A stretch of DNA of 64,000 nt, taken from the NCBI RefSeq assembly GCF_008636115.1, contig NZ_QLZD01000018.1, positions 38,318 through 102,317 on the forward strand, in the 5' to 3' direction. Source of the DNA: Candidatus Tokpelaia sp. GTDB taxonomy: Bacteria; Pseudomonadota; Alphaproteobacteria; Rhizobiales; Rhizobiaceae. Shown one piece after another: positions 54,880 through 64,000 of this stretch (its first letter is position 1; the number at the start of each line of letters is the position of its first letter). The notes under the pieces were generated by a model. That model was not told the DNA's origin and did not search any database. It saw only the letters and a program-made list of their open reading frames with translations. The position numbers and the translations under genes were made by a program.

Positions 54880-55821
54880 TTGCCTGAAAAATTTAACAAT
54901 AAAGTGATTTTGATAGCAGGCTTGACGGCTTCCGGCAAATCGCAACTGGCGCTGGATATTGCCCGCTCTATGAATGCCGGCAAGGGGGGGGCGCAGGAAG
55001 CGGTGATTATCAATGCCGATTCCATGCAGGTTTATGATGGTTTGCGTGTTCTGACCGCCCGCCCGCCGGCGGCAGATTTGGCGCAGGCGCCGCATTATCT
55101 TTATGGTTTTGTTGATGCTGCCTGCCGCTTTTCCGCCGGAGCGTGGTTGAAAGCGGTAGAAAAACTGCTGCAACAGCCGGAAATGCAGGGTAAAATCTGT
55201 ATTTTTGTCGGCGGCACCGGGCTGTATTTCCACGCTTTGCTGGGGGGGCTGGCAGAAATCCCGCCAATTAGCGCCGCTGTGCGGCAAAAAGGGCAAAATT
55301 TACTGGCGGAAAAAGGGGTAGCCGGCCTTTATGCTGCGTTACAAAGCAGCGATAGCACTATGGCAGCCAGGCTTTCGCCGCAAGACAGCCAGCGCATTAT
55401 GCGCGCCTGGGAAGTATGGGAGGAAACGGGAAAATCGCTCGGCCACTGGCAGAGCGAGACTAATCCGCCATTGATACAGGCAGAAAAAGCGCGCAAATTG
55501 GTGCTTTTGCCGCCGCAAGCGGCTATTTATGCGCAAATCAATGCCCGGGTCGATAAAATGGTGGAGCAGGGAGCGCCGGCTGAGGTGGAAGTTTTGCGCG
55601 CCCGCCGGCTTGACCCGCAATTACCGCTGATGAAAGCTGCCGGTGTGAGAGAATTTTACGCTTATCTGGACGGCGAAACAGATTTGCCGGCCGCTATTGA
55701 CAAAACCAAACAGGCAACACGGCATTACGCCAAAAGGCAGCGCACCTGGTTTAGCCGCCGCTTAAGTCTTGACTGGCAGGTTTTTGTCAGTGCCGCCGCT
55801 GCCGGGCGCGCTATTTTTTAA
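54880..55821 (+). CDS. miaA: tRNA dimethylallyltransferase
   Basis: 313 residues. Adds a dimethylallyl group to A37 of tRNAs reading codons that begin with U. It starts at TTG 54880; no ATG is available before the P-loop. Motifs: ILIAGLTASGKSQLALDIA (ATP loop, about 10-28), INADSMQVYDGLRVLTARPP (about 44-63), HYLYGFVDA, IFVGGTGLYFHALLGGLAEI (about 108-127), QDSQRIMRAWEV, and RQRTWFSRR with the tRNA-binding region near the end. The length is normal. Confidence 0.95.
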   Translation: MPEKFNNKVILIAGLTASGKSQLALDIARSMNAGKGGAQEAVIINADSMQVYDGLRVLTARPPAADLAQAPHYLYGFVDAACRFSAGAWLKAVEKLLQQPEMQGKICIFVGGTGLYFHALLGGLAEIPPISAAVRQKGQNLLAEKGVAGLYAALQSSDSTMAARLSPQDSQRIMRAWEVWEETGKSLGHWQSETNPPLIQAEKARKLVLLPPQAAIYAQINARVDKMVEQGAPAEVEVLRARRLDPQLPLMKAAGVREFYAYLDGETDLPAAIDKTKQATRHYAKRQRTWFSRRLSLDWQVFVSAAAAGRAIF

Positions 55822-56142
55822 GTTGCCGCTGCTCCCGGCCGAAAATACCGCTAATCGCTTTATTGCAGGAATTGCGTTATTCAGGCGCGGCCGATTGTGT
55901 TGATTGGGTGAAGCGCTCTATTGTGAGAGATTCGGCCTGAAGGCAAATAAAGGCCTTGTTTTAACCGGGGGCGCTGCCGCATTATTTTTAGCCTTGCGCT
56001 TTTCCGGCCCGATTCCGGCGGGTGCAGCCCTATTACCAGGCTTTTGCTAATCAGGCAGGGCAGAAAATGGGCTGGGGAAAGACACTGTTACAAGCACTAT
56101 TTCTGCTTGCTTTCCGGCATGGAATCCTGTTTTGTTCCACAT
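55822..56142 (+). other. Intergenic stretch between miaA and the helicase gene
   Basis: 321 bases. A weak hairpin AAGGC...GCCTT followed by GTTTT (about 55940-55964) could end miaA transcription. An in-frame extension of the helicase ORF starts at TTG 56044 but shows no conserved sequence. Nothing else was recognised. Confidence 0.4.
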
Positions 56143-57276
56143 ATGCAATTTTCACCGCAACAAGAGCAGGCGCTGGATAATGTCGGCGCCTGGCTTAAGC
56201 GCAAGGACAGCCCGGTTTTTCGTCTGTTCGGCTATGCCGGCACCGGTAAAACAACGCTTGCCCGCCATTTTGCCGAGGGGGTAAAGGGTGATGTGCTGTT
56301 TGCCGCTTTTACCGGCAAGGCGGCGCAAGTATTGCGCGCCAAAGGCGCACGCAATGCTCGCACTTTGCATTCGCTGATTTATCGTCCGCGCGGTGAAGAT
56401 AAGGAAAAAGACGAAAAAACCGGCAAAACATCTATTGTGCCGACTTTTTCGCTCAATCGCGACAGCCCGGTGGCACAGGCTGATTTGGTTATTATCGATG
56501 AATGCTCAATGGTAGATGAAAAACTGGGGCGCGATTTATTGGGCTTTGGCACACCGGTTTTGGTATTGGGTGATCCGGGGCAATTACCGCCTGTCTCCGG
56601 CGGCGGCTTTTTTACCGAAAGCAAGCCGGATTTTTTATTGACGGAAATTCATCGGCAGGCGCGAGATAATCCCATTATCCGTCTGGCCTTGGCGGCGCGC
56701 GAAGGCAGAGAAATTGCCCTTGGCGATTATGGCAAAGCGCGGGTTATTTCTCGCTATGCTATGAGTAAAGAGGATATGGCTGCCGCCGTATTGGCGGCCG
56801 ATCAGGTGCTTATCGGCACAAATCGCTCACGCCGCCTTTATAATCAGCGTCTGCGGGATTTGAAGAATTTTACTGCTTTATATCCGCAGGCGGGCGACAA
56901 GCTGGTTTGTCTGCGCAACGACCCGGCCAAAGGGCTGCTGAACGGCTCATTGTGGAAAGTGATACAATCTTCCCGCGAAACAGTGAAACCGGGGATAAAT
57001 TTGCTGGTGCGACCGGAAGAAGAGAGCGGTGAAGTGGTAAAAATCAAACTGCTGAAAACGGCGTTTGAACTGACGGGAGAAGAAGTGCCGTGGGCGGTGA
57101 AAAAGCGTTATGATGATTTTGATTACGGCTATGCTTTAACCGTGCATAAAGCGCAAGGTTCGCAATGGGATAAAGTGGTGCTGTTTGACGAAACTTATGC
57201 TTTTCGTGATATGAGCGAACGCTGGCTTTATACTGCCATTACCCGCGCTGCCGAAGAAATTGTGATAGTGCGGTAG
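56143..57276 (+). CDS. SF1B DNA helicase (RecD2/Dda-like)
   Basis: 377 residues from ATG 56143, where the conserved FSPQQEQALDNVGAWL begins; ATG 56119 and TTG 56044 are upstream in frame. 5'-3' helicase-type ATPase. Motifs in order: FGYAGTGKTTLARH (Walker A, about 28-41), AAFTGKAAQVLRAKG (Ia), ARTLHSLIY, DLVIIDECSMVDEKL (motif II, about 119), VLVLGDPGQLPPVSG (motif III), LTEIHRQARDNPI (IV), DYGYALTVHKAQGSQWDKVV (V, about 327) and RWLYTAITRAAE (VI). It lacks the N-terminal region of full RecD, so it is a compact phage Dda/Pif1-like form. The cellular role is unknown. It stands alone with a terminator after it. Confidence 0.88.
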   Translation: MQFSPQQEQALDNVGAWLKRKDSPVFRLFGYAGTGKTTLARHFAEGVKGDVLFAAFTGKAAQVLRAKGARNARTLHSLIYRPRGEDKEKDEKTGKTSIVPTFSLNRDSPVAQADLVIIDECSMVDEKLGRDLLGFGTPVLVLGDPGQLPPVSGGGFFTESKPDFLLTEIHRQARDNPIIRLALAAREGREIALGDYGKARVISRYAMSKEDMAAAVLAADQVLIGTNRSRRLYNQRLRDLKNFTALYPQAGDKLVCLRNDPAKGLLNGSLWKVIQSSRETVKPGINLLVRPEEESGEVVKIKLLKTAFELTGEEVPWAVKKRYDDFDYGYALTVHKAQGSQWDKVVLFDETYAFRDMSERWLYTAITRAAEEIVIVR

Positions 57277-57304
57277 AGCCTGTAGGGCGAAATCAGGCTG
57301 TTTT
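57277..57304 (+). terminator. Intrinsic terminator after the helicase gene
   Basis: AGCCTG (57277-57282) pairs with CAGGCT (57294-57299), 11-base loop, followed by GTTTT. It begins immediately after the stop codon. Confidence 0.6.
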
Positions 57305-57453
57305 GCGCTTTTCTGTCCGGCCGATGTAATCGGCGGGGAGCGCCGTGATGCGGCGGGCTTGGCTCAACAGGTGAGGAAGGGTGACAGCGCAGAGCTGCCA
57401 GTGGGTAAAGAAGGCGGCAGAGAGCGGGATAAGGCAGCAAGGAGCGCCGTGAG

Positions 57454-57475
57454 TGCCACAGGCTGGCCTGTGGCA
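57454..57475. repeat. Perfect palindrome related to the intergenic repeat family
   Basis: Arms TGCCACAGGC and GCCTGTGGCA with a TG loop: a 10-base perfect inverted repeat. The core ACAGGC-TG-GCCTGT is the same as in copies A and B1. It lies between the convergent helicase and dctA genes, where it could also act as a bidirectional hairpin. Confidence 0.5.
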
Positions 57476-57545
57476 CGACAGGGACGAGGAATCAAGCGGC
57501 GAGGAGGGCACTATTCCGGCGGGAATAAAAGGCCTTTGCCCGGCT

Positions 57546-58850
57546 TTATTGCCTGTCATTCAGGGCTTGGTGCAGTTGTTCCTCATTCAGCTCATTTTCC
57601 CATTTGGCCACAACAATACAGGCGACAGCATTGCCGATAATATTGGTGAGCGAGCGGCACATATCCATAAAACGGTCTATCCCCAATATTAGCGCCATGC
57701 CGGCTGCCGGCAAAGCGGGGACAACCTGCAAAGTAGCAGCCAGCGCAATAAAGCCCGCACCGGCTACCCCGGCCGCTCCTTTGGAAGACAGCATGGCCAC
57801 CAGCAAAATCAAGAGCTGCTGGCCGAGAGAAAGATGTATATCCAAAGCCTGGGCAATAAATAAGGCGGCAAGGGTCATATACATATTAGTGCCGTCAAGA
57901 TTAAAGGAATAACCTGTCGGCACTACCAGCCCAACTACTGATTTTCTGGCTCCGGCCTTTTCCATTTTCTCCATCAGGCTGGGCAAGGCAGATTCAGAGG
58001 AAGAAGTGCCTAATACGAGCAGCAATTCATCTTTTAAATAGCGTAACAGGGCAAAAACAGAAAAGCCGCAACGGCGGCAAACCGCGCCCAGCAGCAGGGC
58101 AACAAACAGAAAAGCCGCCAGATAAAAGCTTAGCACCAGATAAGCCAGATTGACAACTGAAGCAATGCCGTAAGCGCCAATAGTGAAAGCCATGGCGCCA
58201 AAAGCGCCGATAGGCGCTGCTTTCATGATAATAGCCACTAATTTGAAAATCGGGCTTGTCAACGCCTGGATAAAATCCAGAACCGGTTTGCCTTTATCCC
58301 CCGCTGCGCCAAGGGCAATGCCGAACAGCACCGAGAAAAACAGCACTTGCAGAATATTGCCGGAGACAAAGGCAGAAACGACAGTAGCCGGAATAATATT
58401 AAGCACAAAAGCGATAAAAGAGAGATCATGCGCCTGTTCAAGATAATGCGAGACAGTGTTGCGATTAAGCGTGGCCGGGTTAATATGCAGACCATGCCCG
58501 GGCTGTAGCAGATTGCCGATAATCAGGCCGATAATCAGCGCCAAAGTGGAAAAAGTGAAAAAATAAAGCAGCGCTTTACCGGCCACCCGGCCGACTTTGC
58601 GCAAATCGCTCATGCCGGCAATGCCGCTGGCAATGGTTAAAAAAATAACCGGGGCGATAATCATTTTAACCAGCTTGATAAAAGCATCACCCAGAGGTTT
58701 GAGCGCTTCGCCCAGGCCGGGCCAGAAATAGCCGACAATAATGCCGCAAATAATGGCAAAGAAAACCTGCACATAAAGGCGGCGATATAAAATGCGAAAA
58801 TTATAGGCTACCCCGTTTTCAAGGATAATTTTCGGCTCTTTTCCCGGCAT
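57546..58850 (-). CDS. dctA: C4-dicarboxylate:cation symporter, DctA family, copy 1
   Basis: 434 residues from ATG 58850, preceded by AAGGGG; the open frame extends further upstream without conserved sequence. Imports succinate, fumarate or malate with protons or sodium (DAACS family). Eight membrane segments and two re-entrant hairpins fit. Signatures: [20 protein letters not shown] (about 47-66), the serine-rich [17 protein letters not shown] (about 278-294), [20 protein letters not shown] (about 310-329), [20 protein letters not shown] (about 360-379) and [20 protein letters not shown] with the cation-site Asp and Asn. The close paralogue at 59141 lies upstream on the same strand. Confidence 0.92.
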   Translation of the reverse strand: MPGKEPKIILENGVAYNFRILYRRLYVQVFFAIICGIIVGYFWPGLGEALKPLGDAFIKLVKMIIAPVIFLTIASGIAGMSDLRKVGRVAGKALLYFFTFSTLALIIGLIIGNLLQPGHGLHINPATLNRNTVSHYLEQAHDLSFIAFVLNIIPATVVSAFVSGNILQVLFFSVLFGIALGAAGDKGKPVLDFIQALTSPIFKLVAIIMKAAPIGAFGAMAFTIGAYGIASVVNLAYLVLSFYLAAFLFVALLLGAVCRRCGFSVFALLRYLKDELLLVLGTSSSESALPSLMEKMEKAGARKSVVGLVVPTGYSFNLDGTNMYMTLAALFIAQALDIHLSLGQQLLILLVAMLSSKGAAGVAGAGFIALAATLQVVPALPAAGMALILGIDRFMDMCRSLTNIIGNAVACIVVAKWENELNEEQLHQALNDRQ

Positions 58851-58960
58851 AGGCTTCCCCTTTACCTCTTGTGCAACAGACAAGGCTGCCGGCCTTTGCC
58901 GCAGCCGCAATAATGCCAATAGCACAAAAGGCGGGAGAGCGCCAGTCCGGCGAATATTGT

Positions 58961-59216
58961 GGCGGGGAGGGGCGCGGCCCCGACAGGGACAGATAATATT
59001 ATTGCCTGCTTTATGTGCCGCCCAAAGTCTTGCGCAGCCGTGATTCGTCCAGCTCGTTTTCCCATTTGGCCACAACAATGCAGGCACAAGAGGCGGGGAG
59101 GGGCGCGGCCCGACAGGGACAGATAATATTATTGCCTGCTTTATGTGCCGCCCAAAGTCTTGCGCAGCCGCTTTTCGTCTAACTCATTTTCCCATTTGGC
59201 CACAACAATGCAGGCA
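58961..59216. repeat. Tandem direct repeat of about 125 bases
   Basis: Copy 1 (58961-59086) and copy 2 (59092-59216) are nearly identical, running from GGCGGGGAGGGGCGCGGCCC to CAACAATGCAGGCA. Copy 2 is the authentic 3' end and downstream flank of dctA copy 2; copy 1 carries the same gene tail with a few changes. It marks a past duplication. Confidence 0.8.
59014..59087 (-). pseudogene. C-terminal remnant of a third dctA copy
   Basis: Minus-strand codons [20 protein letters not shown] then GGT and TAA repeat the end of the DctA at 59141 (…[15 protein letters not shown]) with one Lys to Ser change. No more of the gene survives upstream of it. It arises from the 125-base tandem repeat. Confidence 0.75.
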
Positions 59217-60442
59217 ATAGTATTGCCGATAACATTGGTGAGAGCGCGGCATTCCGACATAAAGCGGTCTATCCCCAATATCAGGGTCAGCCCGGCCACC
59301 GGCAAATCGGGAAGAACCTGCAAAGTCGCCGCCAAAGTGATAAAACCGGCACCGGCAATGCCGGCCGCACCTTTGGAAGACAGCATGGCCACCAGCAGGA
59401 GCAGGATTTGCTGCCCGAAAGGCAGGTGAATATCCAGTGCCTGGGCAATAAATAATGTTGCCAGCGTCATATAAATATTGGTGCCGTCGAGATTAAAAGA
59501 ATACCCTGCCGGCATAACCAGCCCGACTACAGTTTTTTTTGCCCCGGCTTTTTCCATTTTCTCCATCAGGCTGGGCAAAGCGGATTCAGAGGAAGATGTG
59601 CCCAGCACCAGCACCAGCTCATCTTTAATATAATTGAGCAGCGAAAAAATGGAAAAGCCGCAGCGGCGGCAGACAGCGCCGAGAACAAGCACAATAAACA
59701 GCAGGGAAGTAATATAAAAAGTCAGCACCAGATAGGCCAGATTGGCAACAGAGCCAAGGCCGTAACGGCCAATAGTAAAGGCAATAGCGCCAAAAGCGCC
59801 GATGGGCGCTGCTTTCATCAATATGGCCACCAGTTTGAAAAAAGGCACAATCAGCGCCTGAATAAAGTTTAAAACCGGCTTGCCTTTATCTCCCACAGCG
59901 CCGAGCGCAATGCCGAACAGCACGGAGAAAAACAGCACTTGCAAAATATTACCTTCGGCAAAGGCAGAAACAACAGTTGCAGGGATAATATTCAACAGGA
60001 AAGCGATAATTGAAGTATCATGCGCTTTTGCGGCATAAGCGGCAACGGCCGCCTCGTCCAGCGTGGCCGGGTTAATATGCAGGCCGTGCCCGGGCTGCAG
60101 CACATTGCCGACAATCAGGCCGATAATCAGTGCCAAAGTGGAAAAAGTGAAAAAATAGGCAAAAGCCTTGCCCGCCACCCGGCCGACTTTGCGCAAATCG
60201 CTCATGCCGGCAATGCCGCTGACAATGGTCAAAAAAATAACCGGGGTAATAATCATTTTAACCAGTTTGATAAAAGCATCGCCCAGAGGTTTGAGCGCTT
60301 CACCCAGGCCGGGCCAGAAATAGCCGACAATAATGCCGCAAATAATGGCAATAATAACCTGCGCATAAAGATGGCGATAAAGATTGCGGAAAGAATAGAC
60401 TTTCTTGCCTTCTGTTATACCGGTTTTTATTTTTTGTACCAT
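59141..60442 (-). CDS. dctA: C4-dicarboxylate:cation symporter, DctA family, copy 2
   Basis: 433 residues from ATG 60442. Same family and membrane layout as the gene at 57546 and highly similar along the whole length: [100 protein letters not shown], then [20 protein letters not shown]. Differences cluster in the first 20 residues, the loop after the fourth membrane segment and the last ten residues. The tandem pair suggests selection for dicarboxylate uptake or functional divergence. No dctB/dctD regulators are in the window. Confidence 0.92.
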   Translation of the reverse strand: MVQKIKTGITEGKKVYSFRNLYRHLYAQVIIAIICGIIVGYFWPGLGEALKPLGDAFIKLVKMIITPVIFLTIVSGIAGMSDLRKVGRVAGKAFAYFFTFSTLALIIGLIVGNVLQPGHGLHINPATLDEAAVAAYAAKAHDTSIIAFLLNIIPATVVSAFAEGNILQVLFFSVLFGIALGAVGDKGKPVLNFIQALIVPFFKLVAILMKAAPIGAFGAIAFTIGRYGLGSVANLAYLVLTFYITSLLFIVLVLGAVCRRCGFSIFSLLNYIKDELVLVLGTSSSESALPSLMEKMEKAGAKKTVVGLVMPAGYSFNLDGTNIYMTLATLFIAQALDIHLPFGQQILLLLVAMLSSKGAAGIAGAGFITLAATLQVLPDLPVAGLTLILGIDRFMSECRALTNVIGNTIACIVVAKWENELDEKRLRKTLGGT

Positions 60443-60604
60443 AGCGCCTCTTGTTTCTTTTTGCCGCTGCCAGGCCAGCGGATCACGGCCGGAAAAACAG
60501 ATTACAAGAATTTATGACAGGTAAAAAGCGTAAAAGCAAATACAAAATCGCAGCCCGGATTGCCGCCTTGCCGGCTCTGCGTAAATGCCGGCCGGGCCGA
60601 GCCA

Positions 60605-61018
60605 CTATGGCCGGCTGTAAGGTGAAACACAGGGGACGCGCGCCGGCCGCAAAGTGCCGCTTTTGTCAAATGGACGGTAGCTGTTATCTGTCGCCCGATA
60701 AGAGGGGTGGTTGTTCTGGCACCATTGCCGGTGATTAACGGCTTTATTTGGGTCAATAATCCGGGCAGGGCGGTAGCGCACCCCCGGCGCGGTAAATTGC
60801 GGCCTTGCTGCGGCTTTGCCGCTGCCGCCCGCCTGCCCGGCAAAAGACTGCCGCGCCAGGGGCGGCGCGTGATAAGGCGCGGCTTTAATATAGGGATTGC
60901 CGCTTAAATCTACCGCCTGCGCCGCGGGAAAGCCGCCAATAATGGCGGAATTTATGATCAAAGCGGCAAGGCACCGGGCTGAAGATAAAATATTATAGAA
61001 ATGGGGCGTTAACAGCAT
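60605..61018 (-). CDS. BA14K family secreted protein
   Basis: 137 residues from ATG 61018. A signal peptide covers about 1-35, with cleavage near PAAQA-VD. The middle is Ala/Gly/Pro-rich. The C-terminus carries the BA14K (lectin-like) signature HRQWCQNNHPSYRATDNSYR, followed by PFDKSGTLRPARVPC. In Brucella the founding member is an immunoreactive 14-kDa protein with lectin-like activity; the family is almost confined to rhizobia and relatives. Function here is unknown, probably periplasmic or surface. It is divergent from the symporter at 61287 with 268 bases between. Confidence 0.8.
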   Translation of the reverse strand: MLLTPHFYNILSSARCLAALIINSAIIGGFPAAQAVDLSGNPYIKAAPYHAPPLARQSFAGQAGGSGKAAARPQFTAPGVRYRPARIIDPNKAVNHRQWCQNNHPSYRATDNSYRPFDKSGTLRPARVPCVSPYSRP

Positions 61019-61286
61019 AATTGGTCTCTCAAATTTGTTGCCTTACCTTAACCGGCTGTTTGTGTTTTATTTTGCCAATAAAAGTCAATTTTGGCAGCAG
61101 CAGCGGCAGGGTCAGGCTACAATTTTGCACAAAAAGGCGGATATATAGTAAAAAACGCTAGGAATTCCACCGCAATCATGCCAAAAAGACGAGAGCGGGC
61201 AGGGGTATGCAGCAGCCAAAAGGCGCTTTGCGCTGCGTTGCAGCGGGTGAAAGCTTGCTGCCAAGGAGAGAGGAATACACCTGATA

Positions 61287-62792
61287 ATGGAGCAGATAAC
61301 GGCTTTTTTCAAGGATATAAGCACAGCTATAGTCCCGCTGAATAATTTTCTCTGGAATTATATTCTGGTGGTTGTGCTGGTGGGGCTGGGGCTGGTTTTT
61401 ACCCTTTCTTCCCGTTTTGTCCAGTTTCGCTATTTTCGGCGTATGTTTGCCCTGCTATGGCGCGGCCGCGCTTTTGAAGATCAGGGCAAGGAGCATTTAA
61501 GCTCGTTTCAGGCCTTGATTGTGTCGCTGGCCGGGCGGGTCGGCGGCGGTGCCATTGTCGGTGTGGCGGCGGCTATTTCACTGGGCGGCCCGGGTTCAAT
61601 TTTCTGGCTTTGGGTGGCCGGGCTTATCGGCATGGGCACCAGTTTTATTGAATGCACTTTGGCGCAGGCCTATAAGCGCTTTGGCACAGAGGGGTCTTTC
61701 CGCGGCGGGCCGTCTTTTTATATTACTTACGGTTTGGGCAAAAACTGGCGCTGGCTGGCAGCAGTAGTATCTGTTTTTCTGTTTGTCACTTATGGTTTTT
61801 GCTTTAACGGCGTGCAGTCTTATGCTGTAGCCAATTCCGTGCATGAGGCTTTTAATGTGCCGCTATGGGTTTTGTCTCTCGCTTTGGGTGTTGCCGTGGC
61901 CGGCATTATTATGGGTGGTTTGCAGCGTATTGCCAGAATATCGGATATTCTGGTGCCGATTATGATTTTCGGCTATATGGCTATGGCTATTGTGGTTATT
62001 GCGCTGAATATCAGCGCTGTTCCCGCTATGTTTCATCTCATTATCAGCAGTGCCTTTGGGCTGGAGCCGATGATTGGCGGCGGCATTGGCGCCGCCGTGG
62101 CCATGGGGGTGCGGCGCAGCCTGTTTTCCAGCGAGGCAGGTCTTGGCTCTGCCCCCAATGTGGCAGCTACGGCTGACGTCAACCACCCGGCTGATCAGGG
62201 GGTAATGCAGGCTTTTTCAGTATTTATTGATACGGTAATAGTGTGTTCGTGCACGGCTTTTATTATTTTGCTTGGCGGTGTTTATGCCCCCGGTATGGAT
62301 AGCAGCTTTTCCGGCATTGTGCTGACGCAGGAATCCCTTGCCGCCAGTGTGGGTGACGGGGGCAGGATTTTTGTCAGCCTGGCTTTAATGCTGTTTGCCT
62401 TTACCACGATTATTTACAATTATTTTCTGGGTGAAAACAGCCTGAGCTATTTCGGTATCAAAAGCAAAGGGGCAATTTTTATTTACCGTGCTGTTGTGGT
62501 GGTGATTTGTATGATTGGCGCTTTTGCCGATCTGGCTACCGTATTCAGCTTTGCCGATCTGGCGATGGGGCTGCTGGCCTGTTCCAATATTATTGCTCTG
62601 GCGCTGCTTATCAAGCCGGCTTTGCGCCTTATTCGCGATTATGACCGGCAGTTGAAAAACGGTGTCAAAGATCCGATTTTTGACGGAGCGGCCTTTGGGC
62701 AGCAAGGTATTGACCTTGAAGTCTGGAATAAAGAGCGGCTGGAAAAAGCGCTGATCGAGCGCAATGCCTATGAACGGGCCGATATAATGTGA
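61287..62792 (+). CDS. Alanine/glycine:sodium symporter (AGCS family)
   Basis: 501 residues. Inner-membrane sodium-coupled importer of alanine or glycine. About ten to eleven membrane segments. Family blocks: LNNFLWNYILVVVLVGLGL at the N-terminus, LSSFQALIVSLAGRVGGGAI (about 71-90) with the substrate-site region, GPGSIFWLWVAGLIGMGTSF, YKRFGTEGSFRGGPSFYI, GVRRSLFSSEAGLGSAPNVA (about 276-295) and NYFLGENSLSYFG. The start follows GGAGAGAGG. The upstream region was checked for a glycine riboswitch and none was found. Confidence 0.92.
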   Translation: MEQITAFFKDISTAIVPLNNFLWNYILVVVLVGLGLVFTLSSRFVQFRYFRRMFALLWRGRAFEDQGKEHLSSFQALIVSLAGRVGGGAIVGVAAAISLGGPGSIFWLWVAGLIGMGTSFIECTLAQAYKRFGTEGSFRGGPSFYITYGLGKNWRWLAAVVSVFLFVTYGFCFNGVQSYAVANSVHEAFNVPLWVLSLALGVAVAGIIMGGLQRIARISDILVPIMIFGYMAMAIVVIALNISAVPAMFHLIISSAFGLEPMIGGGIGAAVAMGVRRSLFSSEAGLGSAPNVAATADVNHPADQGVMQAFSVFIDTVIVCSCTAFIILLGGVYAPGMDSSFSGIVLTQESLAASVGDGGRIFVSLALMLFAFTTIIYNYFLGENSLSYFGIKSKGAIFIYRAVVVVICMIGAFADLATVFSFADLAMGLLACSNIIALALLIKPALRLIRDYDRQLKNGVKDPIFDGAAFGQQGIDLEVWNKERLEKALIERNAYERADIM

Positions 62793-62998
62793 CCGGCAAC
62801 CGGCGCCGGGCGGCTTGAGACAGGTTGTTTTTGCCGCCCTTGCCGCCCTTGCCGGCTGACGCGCCGGTACTGTGTACAGGTGCTCCGCCGCTGTATAAGC
62901 GCGCGCCGGCAAGCCCCGCGCAGTTTTATCTGGAAATATTGCGGATTATCCGCCGGCGCTGTATAGATGCGCTAGCAAACTTGCCCGGGCCGGAGCAG

Positions 62999-63409
62999 TT
63001 AATGCAATGTCGGCGGAGTATTGGCAGAAGAGCCGCCGGAGCGCGGGCAAAAAGCGGCAGCGGTAAACAGGAGCCAGCCGCCAATCATTAACAGGCCGCC
63101 AAGCGGTGCCGCATAAGGGAAAAGCGGCCGGCCATAATATTGCAGCGCCAATAGCGTTGCGGTAAACAGGCTGCCGCCCAAAAAAATGAGCAAACCGGCC
63201 AGCCGCGGCAGGCAGCTTTCTGTTTTGCCTAACCCCAAAAGCAAAAAGACCGGGGCATTGCCCAGCAGAATCGGGGCAAAATCACCATAAAAGCCGCCAA
63301 TATGTTTGGCAGCGGCAAAAGCGGCAATACCGCCGGCGCCAAAAATACCGCCGACCAGACAGAAGAAGCGATGACAGAACAGGCGGCGGTAAAGGGGAAG
63401 AGTGGGCAT
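62999..63409 (-). CDS. DUF423 family membrane protein
   Basis: 136 residues from ATG 63409 (AAGGA just before); the frame extends nine codons upstream. Four hydrophobic segments and family-type phrases: LVGGIFGAGGIAAFAAAKHI in the first, GNAPVFLLLGL in the second, RLAGLLIFLGGSLFTATLLA in the third and PLGGLLMIGGWLLFTAAAF in the fourth. The function of DUF423 is not known to me. It is a single gene, convergent with the symporter gene. Confidence 0.8.
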   Translation of the reverse strand: MPTLPLYRRLFCHRFFCLVGGIFGAGGIAAFAAAKHIGGFYGDFAPILLGNAPVFLLLGLGKTESCLPRLAGLLIFLGGSLFTATLLALQYYGRPLFPYAAPLGGLLMIGGWLLFTAAAFCPRSGGSSANTPPTLH

Positions 63410-64000
63410 GATTTTCCTTAAGTCAAAATTGGGCAATGCGTGTTTGAAAGGCGAGCTGTGCGCTCACAAGCGGCTTTGCTCTTGCCGGGCGTGCTGCTCA
63501 TTATGCCGGTTTTAGCGTGTAACAGCAAGCGCCTCATTATTTTATCGGCACCGGGCCGGCGGATAGAGGCCGTTCTTGCTGTTTTCACTTTACCACTTTG
63601 CCGGGGTAGCGCGCTCTGGCCGATGATGGGCCGGACTTTCGCCGGGAATTACAGGCAATTCGAAAGGCAATCAAGCCGCAACGCTGCTGCCCGTGAGCGC
63701 GCAGCCAAGGGTAGCATAGCTCATCAGAAACCGAAGGGGCACGCGGAGCGTGCAAACCGAAGGGGCGCGCGGAGCGTGCAAAACGCGGTCAAGCCGCAAC
63801 AAGCCGGCGGTGTAGTATCATTTATCAGGAAATATAGCGGATATGGCGCGGCATGGCCATATGGCTTATCAGAAAAATGGCTTAAAGCCTGGCCGGTGAG
63901 CAGTGCGGCCGTGGCGCGCCGGGGCGGCCGTTCTGCTGCCGCCGGCACAGCAAATAATTTTGCATAAAAGCGGCCACAGCCTTGCTTGCGGCAGCAGTCG
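63410..64000 (+). other. Right end without a convincing gene
   Basis: 591 bases. A 175-codon plus-strand frame (63440-63967) crosses it but is basic, low-complexity and runs through a tandem repeat, so it is probably not a gene. The region contains the two 26-base repeats at 63728-63779 and two CAAGCCGCAAC segments (63669 and 63789). Confidence 0.4.
63728..63779. repeat. Tandem 26-base repeat with palindromic core
   Basis: Two units, 63728-63753 and 63754-63779, differing at one base. Each runs from AAACCGAAGGGGC to GGAGCGTGC. The first contains a perfect palindrome, GCACGC-GGA-GCGTGC; the second has GCGCGC in the left arm. Confidence 0.7.

Noticed and set aside
61081..61286. Possible glycine riboswitch before the alanine/glycine symporter
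   Set aside because: The GCCGAAGG and CUCUCAGGCAAAAGG core blocks are not present.
63440..63967. 175-codon plus-strand frame at the right end
   Set aside because: Strongly basic low-complexity translation that crosses the tandem repeat; no ribosome site or family.

Overview
The window is chromosomal DNA of an alphaproteobacterium, most likely of the order Hyphomicrobiales (Rhizobiales), close to the Brucella/Bartonella group. The assignment rests on several signs. The division and cell wall cluster runs rsmH-ftsL-ftsI-murE-murF-mraY-murD-ftsW-murG-murC-murB-ddl-ftsQ-ftsA-ftsZ-lpxC-bamD-recN-ligA, the order I recall for rhizobia. FtsZ has a very long linker. The tmRNA gene is circularly permuted and two-piece. 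A BA14K-type secreted protein and an alpha-type SspB are present. Base composition is about half G+C by eye. I see no insertion sequence, CRISPR array, tRNA or rRNA.

Layout. 1-4.6 kb: a cut-off secreted protein on the minus strand, a small membrane-anchored protein, a peptidoglycan amidase, a lytic transglycosylase, the RNase P RNA with a clear promoter, and an Nramp manganese transporter. 4.8-32.7 kb: the murein and division cluster, all on the plus strand, followed by lpxC, bamD, recN and ligA. A strong hairpin terminator follows ftsZ. mraZ is missing from its usual place before rsmH. 32.7-41.3 kb: accessory genes (an AT-rich unknown gene, two tandem EamA-type exporters, a YrbL-like protein, a poor stretch with two tiny coupled minus-strand ORFs), then pepP, prmA and a Sco1-like copper chaperone on the minus strand. 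41.5-48.6 kb: poxB, a solitary DpnI-like endonuclease, uvrD, sspB beside the two-piece ssrA, and a DUF2853 gene. 48.8-57.3 kb: thyA-folA-hflK-hflC-degP, a frameshifted HTH gene, miaA and an SF1 helicase. 57.5-64 kb: two tandem dctA-type transporters with the tail of a third, a BA14K protein, an alanine:sodium symporter and a DUF423 protein.

How the genes work together. MurC, MurD, MurE, MurF and Ddl build the UDP-MurNAc-pentapeptide, MraY and MurG make lipid II, and FtsW/FtsI polymerise and cross-link it at the septum organised by FtsZ, FtsA, FtsQ and FtsL. The amidase and transglycosylase at the left edge trim and recycle murein. LpxC and BamD serve the outer membrane. ssrA tags stalled proteins, and the neighbouring sspB encodes the adaptor that passes them to ClpXP. 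HflK/HflC and DegP handle envelope protein quality.

The most interesting points are: an NAD-dependent DNA ligase whose NMN-binding domain Ia is a separate small ORF upstream of a ligase body that lacks it; a family of double-palindrome repeats lying between murein genes and also in frame inside murD; a copy of the ftsW 5' end placed 180 bases upstream of ftsW, with an inverted copy between them; an orphan DpnI-type enzyme; and a dense cluster of GANTC (CcrM) sites before ddl-ftsQAZ. All calls come from reading the sequence; no database search was run.
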